A stretch of DNA of 43,872 nt, taken from contig JAPLDF010000037.1 of the NCBI GenBank assembly GCA_026391835.1, positions 1 to 43,872 on the forward strand, read 5' to 3'. The DNA comes from Bacteroidota bacterium (lineage in GTDB: Bacteria; Bacteroidota; Bacteroidia; Bacteroidales; FEN-979). The position numbers were made by a program, and so were the translations under genes. Below the pieces are notes generated by a model that was given only the letters and a program-made list of their open reading frames with translations, made no database searches and was not told the DNA's origin. Positions within the stretch are counted from its first letter, which is position 1; each line of letters starts with the position of its first letter. Shown in pieces: positions 6,821-16,249 of the stretch.

Positions 6821-9142
6821 TTACTTTTTTTTCTTTGATTTGGATTTTGAGGGCGGTGTTTCAGCAATGATGGCTTTGCATTCTTCCAATGTCAATGCCT
6901 TGGGGTCTTTCCCTTTCGGGATCTTGTAGTTTTCCTTGTTGCAGGCAATATAGGCACCGTACCGGCCATTCAGCACCTGGATGAATGTCTTGTTGTCGGT
7001 GAACTCCATGATGATTTTCTGACTGTCGGCCTGCCGTTTTGCCAGGATGATCTCACCTGCACGGTCAAGTTCTATCGTAAGGGGATCCACATCTTTGGGA
7101 AGGGAGAAGAAGAGTGCATTGTGGCGGATATAGGGGCCGAACCGGCCGGTTGAGACAACCACTTCCTTCGCCTCAAACTCTCCGAGTGTCCGGGGCAATT
7201 TGAACAGTTCCAGCGCATCTTCGAGGGTGATTGATTCGATGCTCTGCCCTTTTTTCAAAGAGGCGAATTTTGGTTTTGCTTCGGCATCTGCATCACCCAT
7301 CTGGACCATGGCTCCATACCTGCCTATTTTCACAAAAACGTTTTCCCCGCTTTTAGGGTCTTTTCCAAGAAGTTTTTCCCCGCTCACCTTCCCGGTATTT
7401 TCAAGGGTACCTTCGATCTGTTTGTGGAAAGGGAAATAAAAATCTTTGATCATCTGGTTCCAGACCATCCTGCCTTCTGCAATTTCGTCAAACTCCTCTT
7501 CCACGCTGGCCGTGAAATTATAATCCAGGATGTTGTTGAAATGCTGTACAAGAAAGTTGTTCACAAGTGTTCCGATATCGGTCGGGAAGAGTTTTGACTT
7601 TTCGAACCCGACATTTTCAGACCTGACCTCCTCGGTGATTGCAGATTTTTTCAGCGTTATCACTGTATATGCGCGCTGAAAACCGGCGCGTTCCTCCTTG
7701 ACAACATACTCCCTTTTCTGAATCGTCGAAATGGTGGGGGCATAGGTGGAAGGACGCCCGATTCCAAGTTCCTCCAGCTTTTTGACAAGCATGGCCTCGG
7801 TATACCGTGATGGCTGCTGGGTGAATTTTTGCTGGGCGGTCATCTCGTTCAGGTCAAGTTTTTCCCCGGCATTCATCGGGGGCAACATCCCTTCCTCGCC
7901 ATTCTGTTCGTCATCGTCGGTCGACTCCATGTAAACTTTCAGGAACCCGTCGAATTTTATCACTTCGCCTTTGGCGATGAATTTTTCGGTGGCCTTTGAA
8001 ACTCCGATGGTGACACTGGTTTTTTCAAGTTCGGCATCAGCCATCTGCGAGGCGATGGTGCGCTTCCAGATCAGTTCGTATAATCTTTTGTGTGACTTGT
8101 CCCCTTCAATTGTTTTGGTGGTCATGTAGGTCGGACGGATGGCTTCATGTGCCTCCTGCGCACCCTTGGTTTTGGTAGCGAATTTGCGGGTTTTCACATA
8201 TTCGGGACCAAATGTGGCAGCAATTTCGGTACTTGACATGGCGAGGGCCATATCCGAAAGGTTGACCGAGTCGGTACGCATGTAGGTAATCTGCCCCGAT
8301 TCGTAGAGTTCCTGTGCCACACGCATGGTGTTGGCAACAGAGAATCCCAGTTTCCGTGAGGCCTCCTGCTGCAGCGTTGACGTTGTAAACGGCGGTGCGG
8401 GCGTTTTTTTCGAAGGTTTGGTGTCAACATCCTCGATGGTATATTGCGCATCAATGCATTTCTGCAGGAAAGCGACCGCTTCTTCCTTTTTAACAAAACG
8501 CTTGTTCAGTTCTGCTTTAACAGCGCTGATCTTGTTCCCGTTTTTTTGGATAAAGTCCCCCACAATGCGAAAAGCACTGGTACTCTGAAAGTTTTTAATC
8601 TCTTCCTCGCGTTCCACGATCAGGCGCACTGCAACAGATTGAACGCGCCCGGCAGAGAGGGATGGTTTGATCTTTTTCCACAACAGCGGGGAGAGTTCAA
8701 ACCCAACAAGGCGGTCAAGTACCCGGCGTGCCTGCTGGGCATCCACAAGGTTCTTGTCAATGCTCCGCGGATGCTCGATGGCTTCCAGGATGGCCGATTT
8801 GGTTATTTCGTGAAAGGCAATACGCTTGGTTTTGCTTTCATCCAGCCCCAATGCCTCGATCAGGTGCCATGAAATGGCTTCTCCTTCGCGGTCCTCGTCA
8901 GACGCCAGCCAAACCCATTCCGAGTCTTTGGCGAGCTTGGTGAGCTCGGAAACCACCTTTTTTTTCTCCGGTGAAATGATATATTTGGGAATAAATCCGT
9001 TTTCAATATCAACGCCAAGATCTTTCTTCGACAGATCGACTACATGTCCCATGCACGATCTAACTATAAAATCCTTCCCCAGAAACCCGCCAATGGTTTT
9101 GGCCTTGGCCGGAGACTCAACAATTACTAAGTTCTTTGTCAT
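6821..9142 (-). CDS. topA: DNA topoisomerase I (type IA)
   Basis: TopA relaxes negative supercoils by a covalent 5'-phosphotyrosine intermediate. The 773-aa protein has the Toprim domain (VIVESPAKAKTI at the N-terminus; LASDEDREGEAISWHL with the acidic triad), the core with the catalytic tyrosine in ITYMRTDSVNLS, and C-terminal repeats of the GRYGAYI/GRFGPYI type instead of the Cys4 zinc fingers of E. coli. It ends in a Lys/Ser tail (SKSKKKK). It starts at the ATG at 9142 with a TAnnTTTG element upstream and leads a two-gene unit with the arginase-fold gene. Confidence 0.97.
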   Translation of the reverse strand: MTKNLVIVESPAKAKTIGGFLGKDFIVRSCMGHVVDLSKKDLGVDIENGFIPKYIISPEKKKVVSELTKLAKDSEWVWLASDEDREGEAISWHLIEALGLDESKTKRIAFHEITKSAILEAIEHPRSIDKNLVDAQQARRVLDRLVGFELSPLLWKKIKPSLSAGRVQSVAVRLIVEREEEIKNFQSTSAFRIVGDFIQKNGNKISAVKAELNKRFVKKEEAVAFLQKCIDAQYTIEDVDTKPSKKTPAPPFTTSTLQQEASRKLGFSVANTMRVAQELYESGQITYMRTDSVNLSDMALAMSSTEIAATFGPEYVKTRKFATKTKGAQEAHEAIRPTYMTTKTIEGDKSHKRLYELIWKRTIASQMADAELEKTSVTIGVSKATEKFIAKGEVIKFDGFLKVYMESTDDDEQNGEEGMLPPMNAGEKLDLNEMTAQQKFTQQPSRYTEAMLVKKLEELGIGRPSTYAPTISTIQKREYVVKEERAGFQRAYTVITLKKSAITEEVRSENVGFEKSKLFPTDIGTLVNNFLVQHFNNILDYNFTASVEEEFDEIAEGRMVWNQMIKDFYFPFHKQIEGTLENTGKVSGEKLLGKDPKSGENVFVKIGRYGAMVQMGDADAEAKPKFASLKKGQSIESITLEDALELFKLPRTLGEFEAKEVVVSTGRFGPYIRHNALFFSLPKDVDPLTIELDRAGEIILAKRQADSQKIIMEFTDNKTFIQVLNGRYGAYIACNKENYKIPKGKDPKALTLEECKAIIAETPPSKSKSKKKK

Positions 9143-9175
9143 CAGGATACCTTGTTAGATTTTCAAAATCCGGTG

Positions 9176-9183
9176 CAAAAGTA
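9176..9183 (-). promoter_or_regulatory. -7 element for topA
   Basis: On the minus strand this reads TACTTTTG (TAnnTTTG), 33 nt before the topA ATG. The -33 position falls on the divergent miaB -7 element. Confidence 0.55.
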
Positions 9184-9202
9184 AGACAATTAACTTAATC
9201 CT

Positions 9203-9210
9203 TACCTTTG
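9203..9210 (+). promoter_or_regulatory. -7 element for miaB
   Basis: TACCTTTG matches TAnnTTTG, 52 nt before the miaB GTG. It lies 20 bp from the divergent topA element, so each probably occupies the other's -33 region. Confidence 0.55.
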
Positions 9211-9262
9211 CACCTCATTTTTATGCTTAATCGGTCTCAGGACCATAAGGTAATACACCATC

Positions 9263-10591
9263 GTGAAAAATAATAAGAACATATATATAGAGACCTATGG
9301 CTGCCAGATGAACATCTCTGACAGTGAGATTGTTGCATCGATATTAACAAACAACGGATACCACTATACCGAAGATGTACTGCTGGCAGATATTATTTTT
9401 GTCAACACCTGTTCAATCCGCGAAAATGCCGAGGACCGCGTGCGAAAAAGACTGCATTATTTCAAGTCGTTGCGGAAAAAGAACCCCGGTTTGGTGATCG
9501 GTTTGCTCGGATGCATGGCCGACCGGACCAAAACAGCCCTCATGGAAGAGGAACAGCTGCTCGACCTGGTAGCCGGCCCCGATTCATACAGGCACCTGCC
9601 GCAACTGCTCGAACAGGTTGGGACAGGCAGGCGGGCCATCGACACCATCTTGTCGGTTGATGAAACATACGCCGACATTACGCCGGTAAGGCTTGATTCA
9701 AATGGTGTTTCCGCCTTTATCTCGATCATGCGCGGGTGCGAAAACTATTGTTCCTACTGTGTCGTTCCGTCGACGCGCGGCCAGGAACGCAGCAGGGATG
9801 CCACGACGATTGTTCGTGAAACCCGCGACCTGTTTGAAAAGGGATACCGGGAGATAACGCTCCTGGGGCAGAATGTGAACTCATATTCCTGGAAAGATGC
9901 CGACCGTATCATCTCCTTCCCGGATCTCCTTGAACAGGTTGCCGCGGTTAACCCGCTGATGCGCATCCGGTTTGCAACCTCTCATCCGAAAGACATTTCC
10001 AACGACCTTTTGCAAACCATCGCCCGCAACCATAACCTCTGCAAGGCCATTCACCTGCCGGTGCAGTCGGGCAGCAACCACATGCTCGACCTGATGAACC
10101 GCAAATACACCCGCGAAGATTACATGGAACGGATTGAAGCCATCAGGAACATCATTCCCGGCTGCGCCATCTCCACGGATATTATTGCAGGGTTTTGCGA
10201 TGAGACCGTCGAGGACCATCGTGATACGCTCAGCCTGATGGAGTGGGTCGGTTATGATGCCGCCTATATGTTCAAATACTCTGAACGGCCGCAAACGCTG
10301 GCGGCCGATACCCTGGCCGACAACATCCCCGAGGAGGTCAAAGACGGCAGGTTGCGGGAAATCATTGATCTGCAGCAGGAACTTTCGCTTGCCAGCAACA
10401 AAAAAGAGATCGGTAAAACATACGAGATCCTGGTTGAAGGGAAATCAAAAAGATCAGACAGCCAGTACTTTGGCAGGAATTCACAAAACAAGGTCGCCGT
10501 TTTCACCAAAACCTTATCAGGCCCGGGCGAATACGTCATGGTCAGGATCACCGGCGTAACTTCTGCGACATTACTGGGAGAAGTTGTTTGA
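9263..10591 (+). CDS. miaB: tRNA (N6-isopentenyladenosine-37-C2)-methylthiotransferase
   Basis: MiaB is a radical-SAM enzyme that adds a methylthio group to i6A37 in tRNAs reading UNN codons. The 442-aa protein starts at a GTG (9263). It has the N-terminal UPF0004 domain with three cluster cysteines (YGCQMN, NTCSIRE, GCMAD), the radical-SAM CxxxCxxC motif in RGCENYCSYCVVP, and a C-terminal TRAM-like domain ending in TGVTSATLLGEVV. The Wza-like gene begins 37 bp later with its own -7 element. Confidence 0.97.
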   Translation: MKNNKNIYIETYGCQMNISDSEIVASILTNNGYHYTEDVLLADIIFVNTCSIRENAEDRVRKRLHYFKSLRKKNPGLVIGLLGCMADRTKTALMEEEQLLDLVAGPDSYRHLPQLLEQVGTGRRAIDTILSVDETYADITPVRLDSNGVSAFISIMRGCENYCSYCVVPSTRGQERSRDATTIVRETRDLFEKGYREITLLGQNVNSYSWKDADRIISFPDLLEQVAAVNPLMRIRFATSHPKDISNDLLQTIARNHNLCKAIHLPVQSGSNHMLDLMNRKYTREDYMERIEAIRNIIPGCAISTDIIAGFCDETVEDHRDTLSLMEWVGYDAAYMFKYSERPQTLAADTLADNIPEEVKDGRLREIIDLQQELSLASNKKEIGKTYEILVEGKSKRSDSQYFGRNSQNKVAVFTKTLSGPGEYVMVRITGVTSATLLGEVV

Positions 10592-10599
10592 AAAAATTG

Positions 10600-10607
10600 T
10601 ACTTTTG
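10600..10607 (+). promoter_or_regulatory. -7 element for the wza-like gene
   Basis: TACTTTTG matches TAnnTTTG and lies 21 nt before the ATG at 10629. No well-spaced -33 TTTG is seen; the upstream part is the end of miaB. Confidence 0.5.
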
Positions 10608-10628
10608 CCCTTTCAACTACGGTACTAT

Positions 10629-11426
10629 ATGAAAAACATACTTACGCTGGTCACAAAATCCGCATTGGTTTCACTATTTTTTGCGTTGTTGCTGTCTTCC
10701 TGCGTACCTCAGAAAAAAATAAAATATCTTCAGAAAATCCAGGAAAAGGATACTGCCAACTTTCATGCCAACAAACGCAATGCAGATTACAAAATCCAGG
10801 TAAAGGACAACCTGTATATCCGTGTTTTCGCCCTTGATGAAAAGGCATTCCTGTTTTTCAACAAGCAGTCGGGATCAAATTCATACAACGACTTTGCCAA
10901 CGACGCCTCGATCTACCTGAACAGTTACAGTGTCAATTCCGATGGCAACATCGATTTCCCGATTGTTGGCAAAGTACTGGTGAAGGATCTGACCGTTGAC
11001 CAGGTGAAAACGATTTTGCAGCAACTCATCGGGGAGTACCTCAAAGAGACCACCGTGGTGGTTAAAACCGTCAACTTCAGGGTAACCATGGTTGGTGAGG
11101 TGATGCGCCCCGGAGAGTTCACCATATACAAGGATGACCTCAACGTATTTGAGGCGATATCACTGGCAGGTGACATGACGGAGTTTGCAAACCGCAGCCG
11201 GATAGCGCTGATCCGCCAGGAACCCGGCGGTTCAAAGGTGCATTATCTCGATCTGACCAGTGAACAGATACTCAGTTCGGATTATTACTACCTGCAGCCG
11301 AATGACATCGTTTATATTTCACCGCTTGGTTACAAGCGCTGGGGACTTGGATCCACCTTCCCTTGGGCAATCGTACTCTCTTCGATTACCACTGCGCTTT
11401 TGCTGATCAATTATGTAAAAAAATAA
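10629..11426 (+). CDS. Polysaccharide export lipoprotein, Wza-like
   Basis: A 265-aa outer-membrane lipoprotein of the polysaccharide export family (Wza/BexD type), which forms the exit channel for capsule or exopolysaccharide. It has a signal peptide with lipobox LLLSSC (Cys near residue 25), a Poly_export domain (YKIQVKDNLYIRVF; NSDGNIDFPIVGKVLVKDLT), a SLBB-like segment (VTMVGEVMRPGEFTI) and a C-terminal hydrophobic helix (about 243-260) that could be the outer-membrane barrel helix. The ATG at 10629 gives a proper signal peptide; the reading frame is open further upstream into miaB. The Wzc-like kinase follows after 9 bp. Confidence 0.92.
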   Translation: MKNILTLVTKSALVSLFFALLLSSCVPQKKIKYLQKIQEKDTANFHANKRNADYKIQVKDNLYIRVFALDEKAFLFFNKQSGSNSYNDFANDASIYLNSYSVNSDGNIDFPIVGKVLVKDLTVDQVKTILQQLIGEYLKETTVVVKTVNFRVTMVGEVMRPGEFTIYKDDLNVFEAISLAGDMTEFANRSRIALIRQEPGGSKVHYLDLTSEQILSSDYYYLQPNDIVYISPLGYKRWGLGSTFPWAIVLSSITTALLLINYVKK

Positions 11427-11435
11427 CAATTTCCC

Positions 11436-13916
11436 GTGAACGAGAATATCCAGGATTTAACCCAGCAGCAACAACCCGTTGATTACAAGATCATTCTTTT
11501 CAAATTTTACCGTTTCTGGTATTTCTTTGCCATTACCATTTTCATCGCCCTTATTGTTGCCTTCATTTTCAACAAGTACACAAAAGAGGTTTTTGAGGTA
11601 ACAACCACGGTGCTTGTCAAAGACAAATCGGAAAACAAAATAAATCCGCAGGACCTTCTGGGAATGGGACTGTTCAACAATATGCAGAACCTGCAGAATG
11701 AAATCGGCATCCTGTCGTCCTATACGCTTACTTACCGCACGGTCACCAAAATAGGATTCGAGGTTTCATACTTCACCGAAGAGCATTTTGTGACAAAGGA
11801 ACTCTACCTTGACAGCCCGTTCAAGGTGATCCTGGACACTTCAGTCCCGCAACCGGTAAACATGTTTTTTAAAATCAGGTTGCTCTCAAAAGAGAAGTTC
11901 AAACTTGAATCCAATGATGAATCCATCAAATTTTTCAACTTTTCAACCAGGAAAATGGTTGAGGACCGGAAGGAAAATGTTGTTGTAGACCAGACCTATT
12001 CATTCGGACAGGATATACAGTCGGGCCATTTCAAATTCAAGGTGGTCCTCAATGAAAAATTCGATCCGCAGGTCGACCTGAACCGGTCATTTTCATTCAT
12101 TTTCAAGAATTACGATGCCCTGGTGACAGAATTCAAGACATTCAATATTGAACCGATAAACAAGGAGGCTTCGATTGTAGAGATCAAGCTCAAAGGGGGC
12201 AATGTTGACAAGCTCGTGGAGTTTTTAAACAACCTCACCAAGGAGTACCTTGCAAAAGGGCTGGAAAAGAAAAATATTGTTGCTTCACGAACCATCGCAT
12301 TTATTGACAACGAGTTAAGAGGAATTACCGACTCGCTCAATGCTTCAGAAAAAGCCCTTATGCTTTTCAGGACCAACAAGGAGATCATGAACCTGAATGA
12401 TGAAGCCAAACAGGTTTTTGAAAAAATGATGCAGCTGCAGGACGAAAAGGCCATTCTCCTGGTTAAATCGAAGTACCTTCAGAATATGAAAGAGTATATC
12501 GAAAAGAACCAGAAATTTGATGAACTCATTGTTCCGGCTTCCATGGGCATTGAAAATACGGTACTGAATGATCTGACCATGCAGCTCACAAATCTGTATA
12601 TGAAGCGGACAGAAACATCGCAGTATTCCAAATCAAAGAACCCGAGCCTGATGGCAATTGATCTGCAGATCGCAACAACAAAAAATGCGTTGTATGAAAA
12701 TGTGAAAAGCGCCATCAATTCAAATGACATCGCCTTAAAAGAGGTTAACAACCGGGTGGCGGTCATCAATTCGCGCATCAGCAATCTTCCTGAAACACAA
12801 CGTGTACTATTCGGCATTGAGCGGAAGTTCAAACTCACCGATGCCATCTACACCTACCTGTTGCAGAAACGTTCGGAAGCCCAGATTTCGCAGGCTGCCA
12901 ATCTTTCCGACAACGAGGTGGTGGATGAGGCTTCAGCCATCGGGTTAAAGCCGGTTTTTCCGAAGAAGACACTGAATTACGTCATCGCCCTGATCCTGGG
13001 GATCCTGATCCCCATCATCTATATCTTTGGAAGGGACTATTTCAACGACAAGGTCATGGAAAGGGAGGATGTCGAAAAACTCACAAAACTCCCCATCGTC
13101 GGTCACATCATCCACAGCGACAAGCCAAGCACCGTGGTGGTGCTGGATTCCCCGAAATCCTCCATCGCCGAATCATTCAGGTCGGTGAGAACCAACATTA
13201 ACTACCTGCTGCAGGGCAAAGAAAAACAGACGGTCCTGATAACCGCCGACATGGTCAGTGCAGGAAAAACCTATATTTCCATCAACCTGGCGTTAATTTT
13301 TGCCATGTACGGCAAAAAAACGCTGCTGATGGGATTTGACTTGCGCAAGCCCAAAATTTTCGAGGACTTCGGCCTGACGAACAAGGAGGGCATCAGTTCA
13401 TATATCATCGGGAAAAGCAAACTTGAGGACATTGTCCAGTTTTCGGGTATCGACAATCTTGACATCATCATGTCGGGGCCGGTACCGCCGAACCCGGCCG
13501 AATTGATCGCCTCCCTGAAATGTTCCGAAATGTTTGACCGGCTGAAGGAAATATACGACTACATCATCATTGATACCCCGCCTGTGGGGCTGGTAACCGA
13601 TGCATTCCTGCTGATGAAGTATGCCGATGCCAACCTGTTCCTGGTCCGCCAGGGATATACCCATAAAAAAATATTCGGATCAATCATCCACGACATGGCA
13701 CAGCGGAATATTTCGAACCTGGCTATCCTGATCAACGATGTCAAGCTCAACCGGAGTTCATACGGATATGGTTACGGGTATGGATATGGATACGGATACG
13801 GGTATGGATACGGTTCGGGATATGGTTATGGCTATGGTTATGGATATTACTCGGATGACAAGGAAGCATCGAATAAGAGTAAAACATTTCTTCAGCGGGT
13901 ATTTGGAAAATCTTAG
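11436..13916 (+). CDS. Wzc-like polysaccharide co-polymerase and tyrosine kinase
   Basis: An 826-aa inner-membrane protein that controls chain length and export of a surface polysaccharide. It has an N-terminal Wzz domain with TM1 near residues 29-47, a long periplasmic coiled-coil region, TM2 near 512-530, and a cytosolic BY-kinase domain with Walker A (SAGKTYISIN), Walker A' (LLMGFDLRKPK) and Walker B (YIIIDTPPVG). The tyrosine cluster, normally a handful of Tyr, is here a Gly-Tyr tract with 15 tyrosines (DNA 13761-13850). GTG start at 11436. It is in one operon with the Wza-like gene; no glycosyltransferases or polymerase lie next to them, so the sugar assembly genes must be elsewhere. Confidence 0.93.
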   Translation: MNENIQDLTQQQQPVDYKIILFKFYRFWYFFAITIFIALIVAFIFNKYTKEVFEVTTTVLVKDKSENKINPQDLLGMGLFNNMQNLQNEIGILSSYTLTYRTVTKIGFEVSYFTEEHFVTKELYLDSPFKVILDTSVPQPVNMFFKIRLLSKEKFKLESNDESIKFFNFSTRKMVEDRKENVVVDQTYSFGQDIQSGHFKFKVVLNEKFDPQVDLNRSFSFIFKNYDALVTEFKTFNIEPINKEASIVEIKLKGGNVDKLVEFLNNLTKEYLAKGLEKKNIVASRTIAFIDNELRGITDSLNASEKALMLFRTNKEIMNLNDEAKQVFEKMMQLQDEKAILLVKSKYLQNMKEYIEKNQKFDELIVPASMGIENTVLNDLTMQLTNLYMKRTETSQYSKSKNPSLMAIDLQIATTKNALYENVKSAINSNDIALKEVNNRVAVINSRISNLPETQRVLFGIERKFKLTDAIYTYLLQKRSEAQISQAANLSDNEVVDEASAIGLKPVFPKKTLNYVIALILGILIPIIYIFGRDYFNDKVMEREDVEKLTKLPIVGHIIHSDKPSTVVVLDSPKSSIAESFRSVRTNINYLLQGKEKQTVLITADMVSAGKTYISINLALIFAMYGKKTLLMGFDLRKPKIFEDFGLTNKEGISSYIIGKSKLEDIVQFSGIDNLDIIMSGPVPPNPAELIASLKCSEMFDRLKEIYDYIIIDTPPVGLVTDAFLLMKYADANLFLVRQGYTHKKIFGSIIHDMAQRNISNLAILINDVKLNRSSYGYGYGYGYGYGYGYGYGSGYGYGYGYGYYSDDKEASNKSKTFLQRVFGKS
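13761..13850 (+). repeat. Hexameric TAY-GGN tandem tract encoding the Gly-Tyr tail of the Wzc-like kinase
   Basis: Fourteen Tyr-Gly codon pairs (one interrupted by Ser-Gly) end in Tyr-Tyr. Both Tyr codons and all four Gly codons occur, so the tract is kept as protein sequence rather than as a fresh DNA slippage product. Six-base indels would change the tyrosine count without a frameshift. Confidence 0.9.
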
Positions 13917-13930
13917 GAGGTAAAAGGGCG

Positions 13931-14836
13931 ATGGGCAATTATCATTTGACTCACCTGAAAGAGCTGGAGTCGGAAGCAATTTATGTGTTGAGGGAGGTGG
14001 CCGCACAATTCGAGCGCCCGGTATTGCTCTTTTCCGGCGGGAAAGACTCCATTGTTCTTGTGCACCTTTCGCGCAAAGCATTTTACCCTGCGAGGATCCC
14101 GTTTCCATTGCTGCACATCGACACCGGTCACAATTTCCCGGAGACCATTGAATTCAGGGACCGTATGGCCCGTTCGGTGGATGCAAGGCTTCTTGTGGGT
14201 TCCGTTCAGGAGTCGATTGACACCGGCAGGGCTGTCGAGGAAAAAGGCATCAATGCCAGCCGCAATGTGCTGCAAACGGTAACGTTGCTTGATGCCATCG
14301 AGGTAAACAAGTTCGATGCCGCCATCGGGGGCGCAAGGCGCGATGAAGAAAAGGCACGGGCAAAAGAACGGTTCTTTTCGCACAGGGATGAATTCGGGCA
14401 ATGGGATCCTAAAAACCAGCGGCCGGAACTATGGTACATGTTCAACGGGAAAAAGAGGATGGGCGAACATTTCAGGGTTTTCCCGATCAGTAACTGGACC
14501 GAAATGGACGTATGGCAATACATTCTTGCCGAAAACATCGACCTGCCAAGCATCTATTTCACCCATGAGCGTGACGTGTTTCACCGTGACGGCGTTTGGC
14601 TTGCAGCCGCCCCCTTCATGGAGATGAAACCTTCGGAAAAGGTTGAATACAGGAGGGTCCGTTGCCGTACGGTAGGCGATATCTCATGTACCGGACTGAC
14701 ATTGTCATCGGCGGATACCGTTGAAGATATCATCCAGGAAATTGCTGCAACACGTGTTACCGAGCGGGGTGGCCGATATGACGACAAGCGGTCGGAAGCG
14801 GCCATGGAAGACCGGAAAAAAGAGGGATATTTTTAA
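13931..14836 (+). CDS. cysD: Sulfate adenylyltransferase subunit 2 (ATP-PPi pyrophosphatase type)
   Basis: CysD makes adenylyl sulfate (APS) from ATP and sulfate, driven by the GTPase CysN. The 301-aa protein has the PP-loop LLFSGGKDSIVLVHL near residue 34, the IGGARRDEEKARAKER block and the C-terminal RYDDKRSEAAMEDRKKEGYF end typical of CysD. It begins 14 bp after the Wzc-like gene without any visible promoter in between, so it is probably read from the polysaccharide export transcript. Its stop overlaps the cysN start by one base. Confidence 0.96.
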   Translation: MGNYHLTHLKELESEAIYVLREVAAQFERPVLLFSGGKDSIVLVHLSRKAFYPARIPFPLLHIDTGHNFPETIEFRDRMARSVDARLLVGSVQESIDTGRAVEEKGINASRNVLQTVTLLDAIEVNKFDAAIGGARRDEEKARAKERFFSHRDEFGQWDPKNQRPELWYMFNGKKRMGEHFRVFPISNWTEMDVWQYILAENIDLPSIYFTHERDVFHRDGVWLAAAPFMEMKPSEKVEYRRVRCRTVGDISCTGLTLSSADTVEDIIQEIAATRVTERGGRYDDKRSEAAMEDRKKEGYF

Positions 14837-16116
14837 TGGAACGGACATTTTCTTCTAAAGCCTATCTTGATATGGAGCTGCTGCGGTTTACCACGGCAGG
14901 AAGTGTTGATGATGGAAAAAGCACGCTGATCGGGCGGCTTTTATATGACAGCAAATCGATTTTTGAAGACCAGCTTGACGCTGTAAAACGGGCCAGTGTT
15001 CAAAAAGGCAGCGAGCACATCAACCTTGCCTTGTTTACCGACGGCCTGCGTGCCGAAAGGGAACAGGGCATCACCATCGATGTGGCGTACCGCTATTTTG
15101 CCACCCCCAACCGTAAATTCATCATTGCCGATACACCGGGGCATATCCAGTATACCCGGAACATGGTTACAGGCGCTTCCACGGCCAATGCTGCCATCGT
15201 CCTGATTGACGCGCGAAACGGGGTGATCGAACAAACACACCGGCATACATTTATCGCAGCCCTTCTTGGAATTCCGCACATCATCGTCTGCATCAACAAG
15301 ATGGACCTGATGGATTTCCGCGAGGAGGTTTACACGTCAATCAAGAATGACTACCAGGCATTTGCCAGCCAGATATTTCCCGGCCAGGACATGCGTTTCA
15401 TCCCTATCAGTGCGCTGAAAGGCGACAACGTTGTAAAACCATCCGAAAACATGTCCTGGTATACCGATGGCACACTTCTGCACCACCTGGAATCCATTCC
15501 CATCAGCCAGGACCATGACCTTAAGAACCAGCGGTTCCCGGTCCAGTATGTCATCAGGCCCGAATCGGATGAATTCCACGACTACAGGGGATATGCCGGG
15601 AGGGTTGCCGGGGGCTTTTTTCATCCCGGTGATAAAATCGTGGTGCACCCTTCGGGGATTGAAAGCGAAATCGTTGCGGTTGACACCCTGTCGGGCCCGC
15701 TTGCCGAAGCCCACCCCCCGATGTCGGTGACCCTTACCCTGAAAGATGATGTTGACATCAGCCGTGGGGACATGATCACCGGGGTGGGTGCCATTCCCCG
15801 CCAAAGCTGCGATATCACGACCATGATTTGCTGGATGAACCAGAAACCCTTGCAGCTTAATGGGAAATATGCACTAAAGCATACAACCAAAGATGTTCGC
15901 TGCATCATCCAGGACATTGATTACGTGCTAAATATCAGCACCCTGGAAAAAATGACCGAAAACAAAGCCATCAGGATGAACGACATTGCCCGGATCCGTT
16001 TGCGTACAACCAAACCGTTGTGCTTTGATCCTTATACGACGAACCGCATCACGGGCAGCCTGATTCTCATCGATGAAACGACGAATGAAACGGTAGCTGC
16101 CGGGATGATTGTGTGA
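14836..16116 (+). CDS. cysN: Sulfate adenylyltransferase subunit 1 (GTPase)
   Basis: CysN is an EF-Tu-like GTPase that powers APS synthesis by CysD. The 426-aa protein has G1 SVDDGKSTLIGRLL, G3 DTPGHIQYTRNM, G4 NKMD, and domains II and III following. It is not fused to an APS kinase (CysC), and no cysC, cysH or cysQ is found in the window, so the fate of the APS (reduction, or PAPS for sulfation) cannot be decided here. The ATG overlaps the cysD stop (TAATG). Confidence 0.96.
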   Translation: MERTFSSKAYLDMELLRFTTAGSVDDGKSTLIGRLLYDSKSIFEDQLDAVKRASVQKGSEHINLALFTDGLRAEREQGITIDVAYRYFATPNRKFIIADTPGHIQYTRNMVTGASTANAAIVLIDARNGVIEQTHRHTFIAALLGIPHIIVCINKMDLMDFREEVYTSIKNDYQAFASQIFPGQDMRFIPISALKGDNVVKPSENMSWYTDGTLLHHLESIPISQDHDLKNQRFPVQYVIRPESDEFHDYRGYAGRVAGGFFHPGDKIVVHPSGIESEIVAVDTLSGPLAEAHPPMSVTLTLKDDVDISRGDMITGVGAIPRQSCDITTMICWMNQKPLQLNGKYALKHTTKDVRCIIQDIDYVLNISTLEKMTENKAIRMNDIARIRLRTTKPLCFDPYTTNRITGSLILIDETTNETVAAGMIV

Positions 16117-16249
16117 AAACCAGACTGTTTTCAACAATAAATCTTCAGAAAATCAGTTATGTTTCGACAAGTCCAGCAACCTTCGCAGAACAGCAAAGAT
16201 TGAACACATTTTGAGCGTTGCCATTGTTCATTTCAGAAAACCGGTAATC

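Noticed and set aside
13758-14108. Open frame antisense to the Gly-Tyr tract and cysD start
   Set aside because: Its Ser/Ile/Thr-rich end is only the complement of the TAY-GGN tract.
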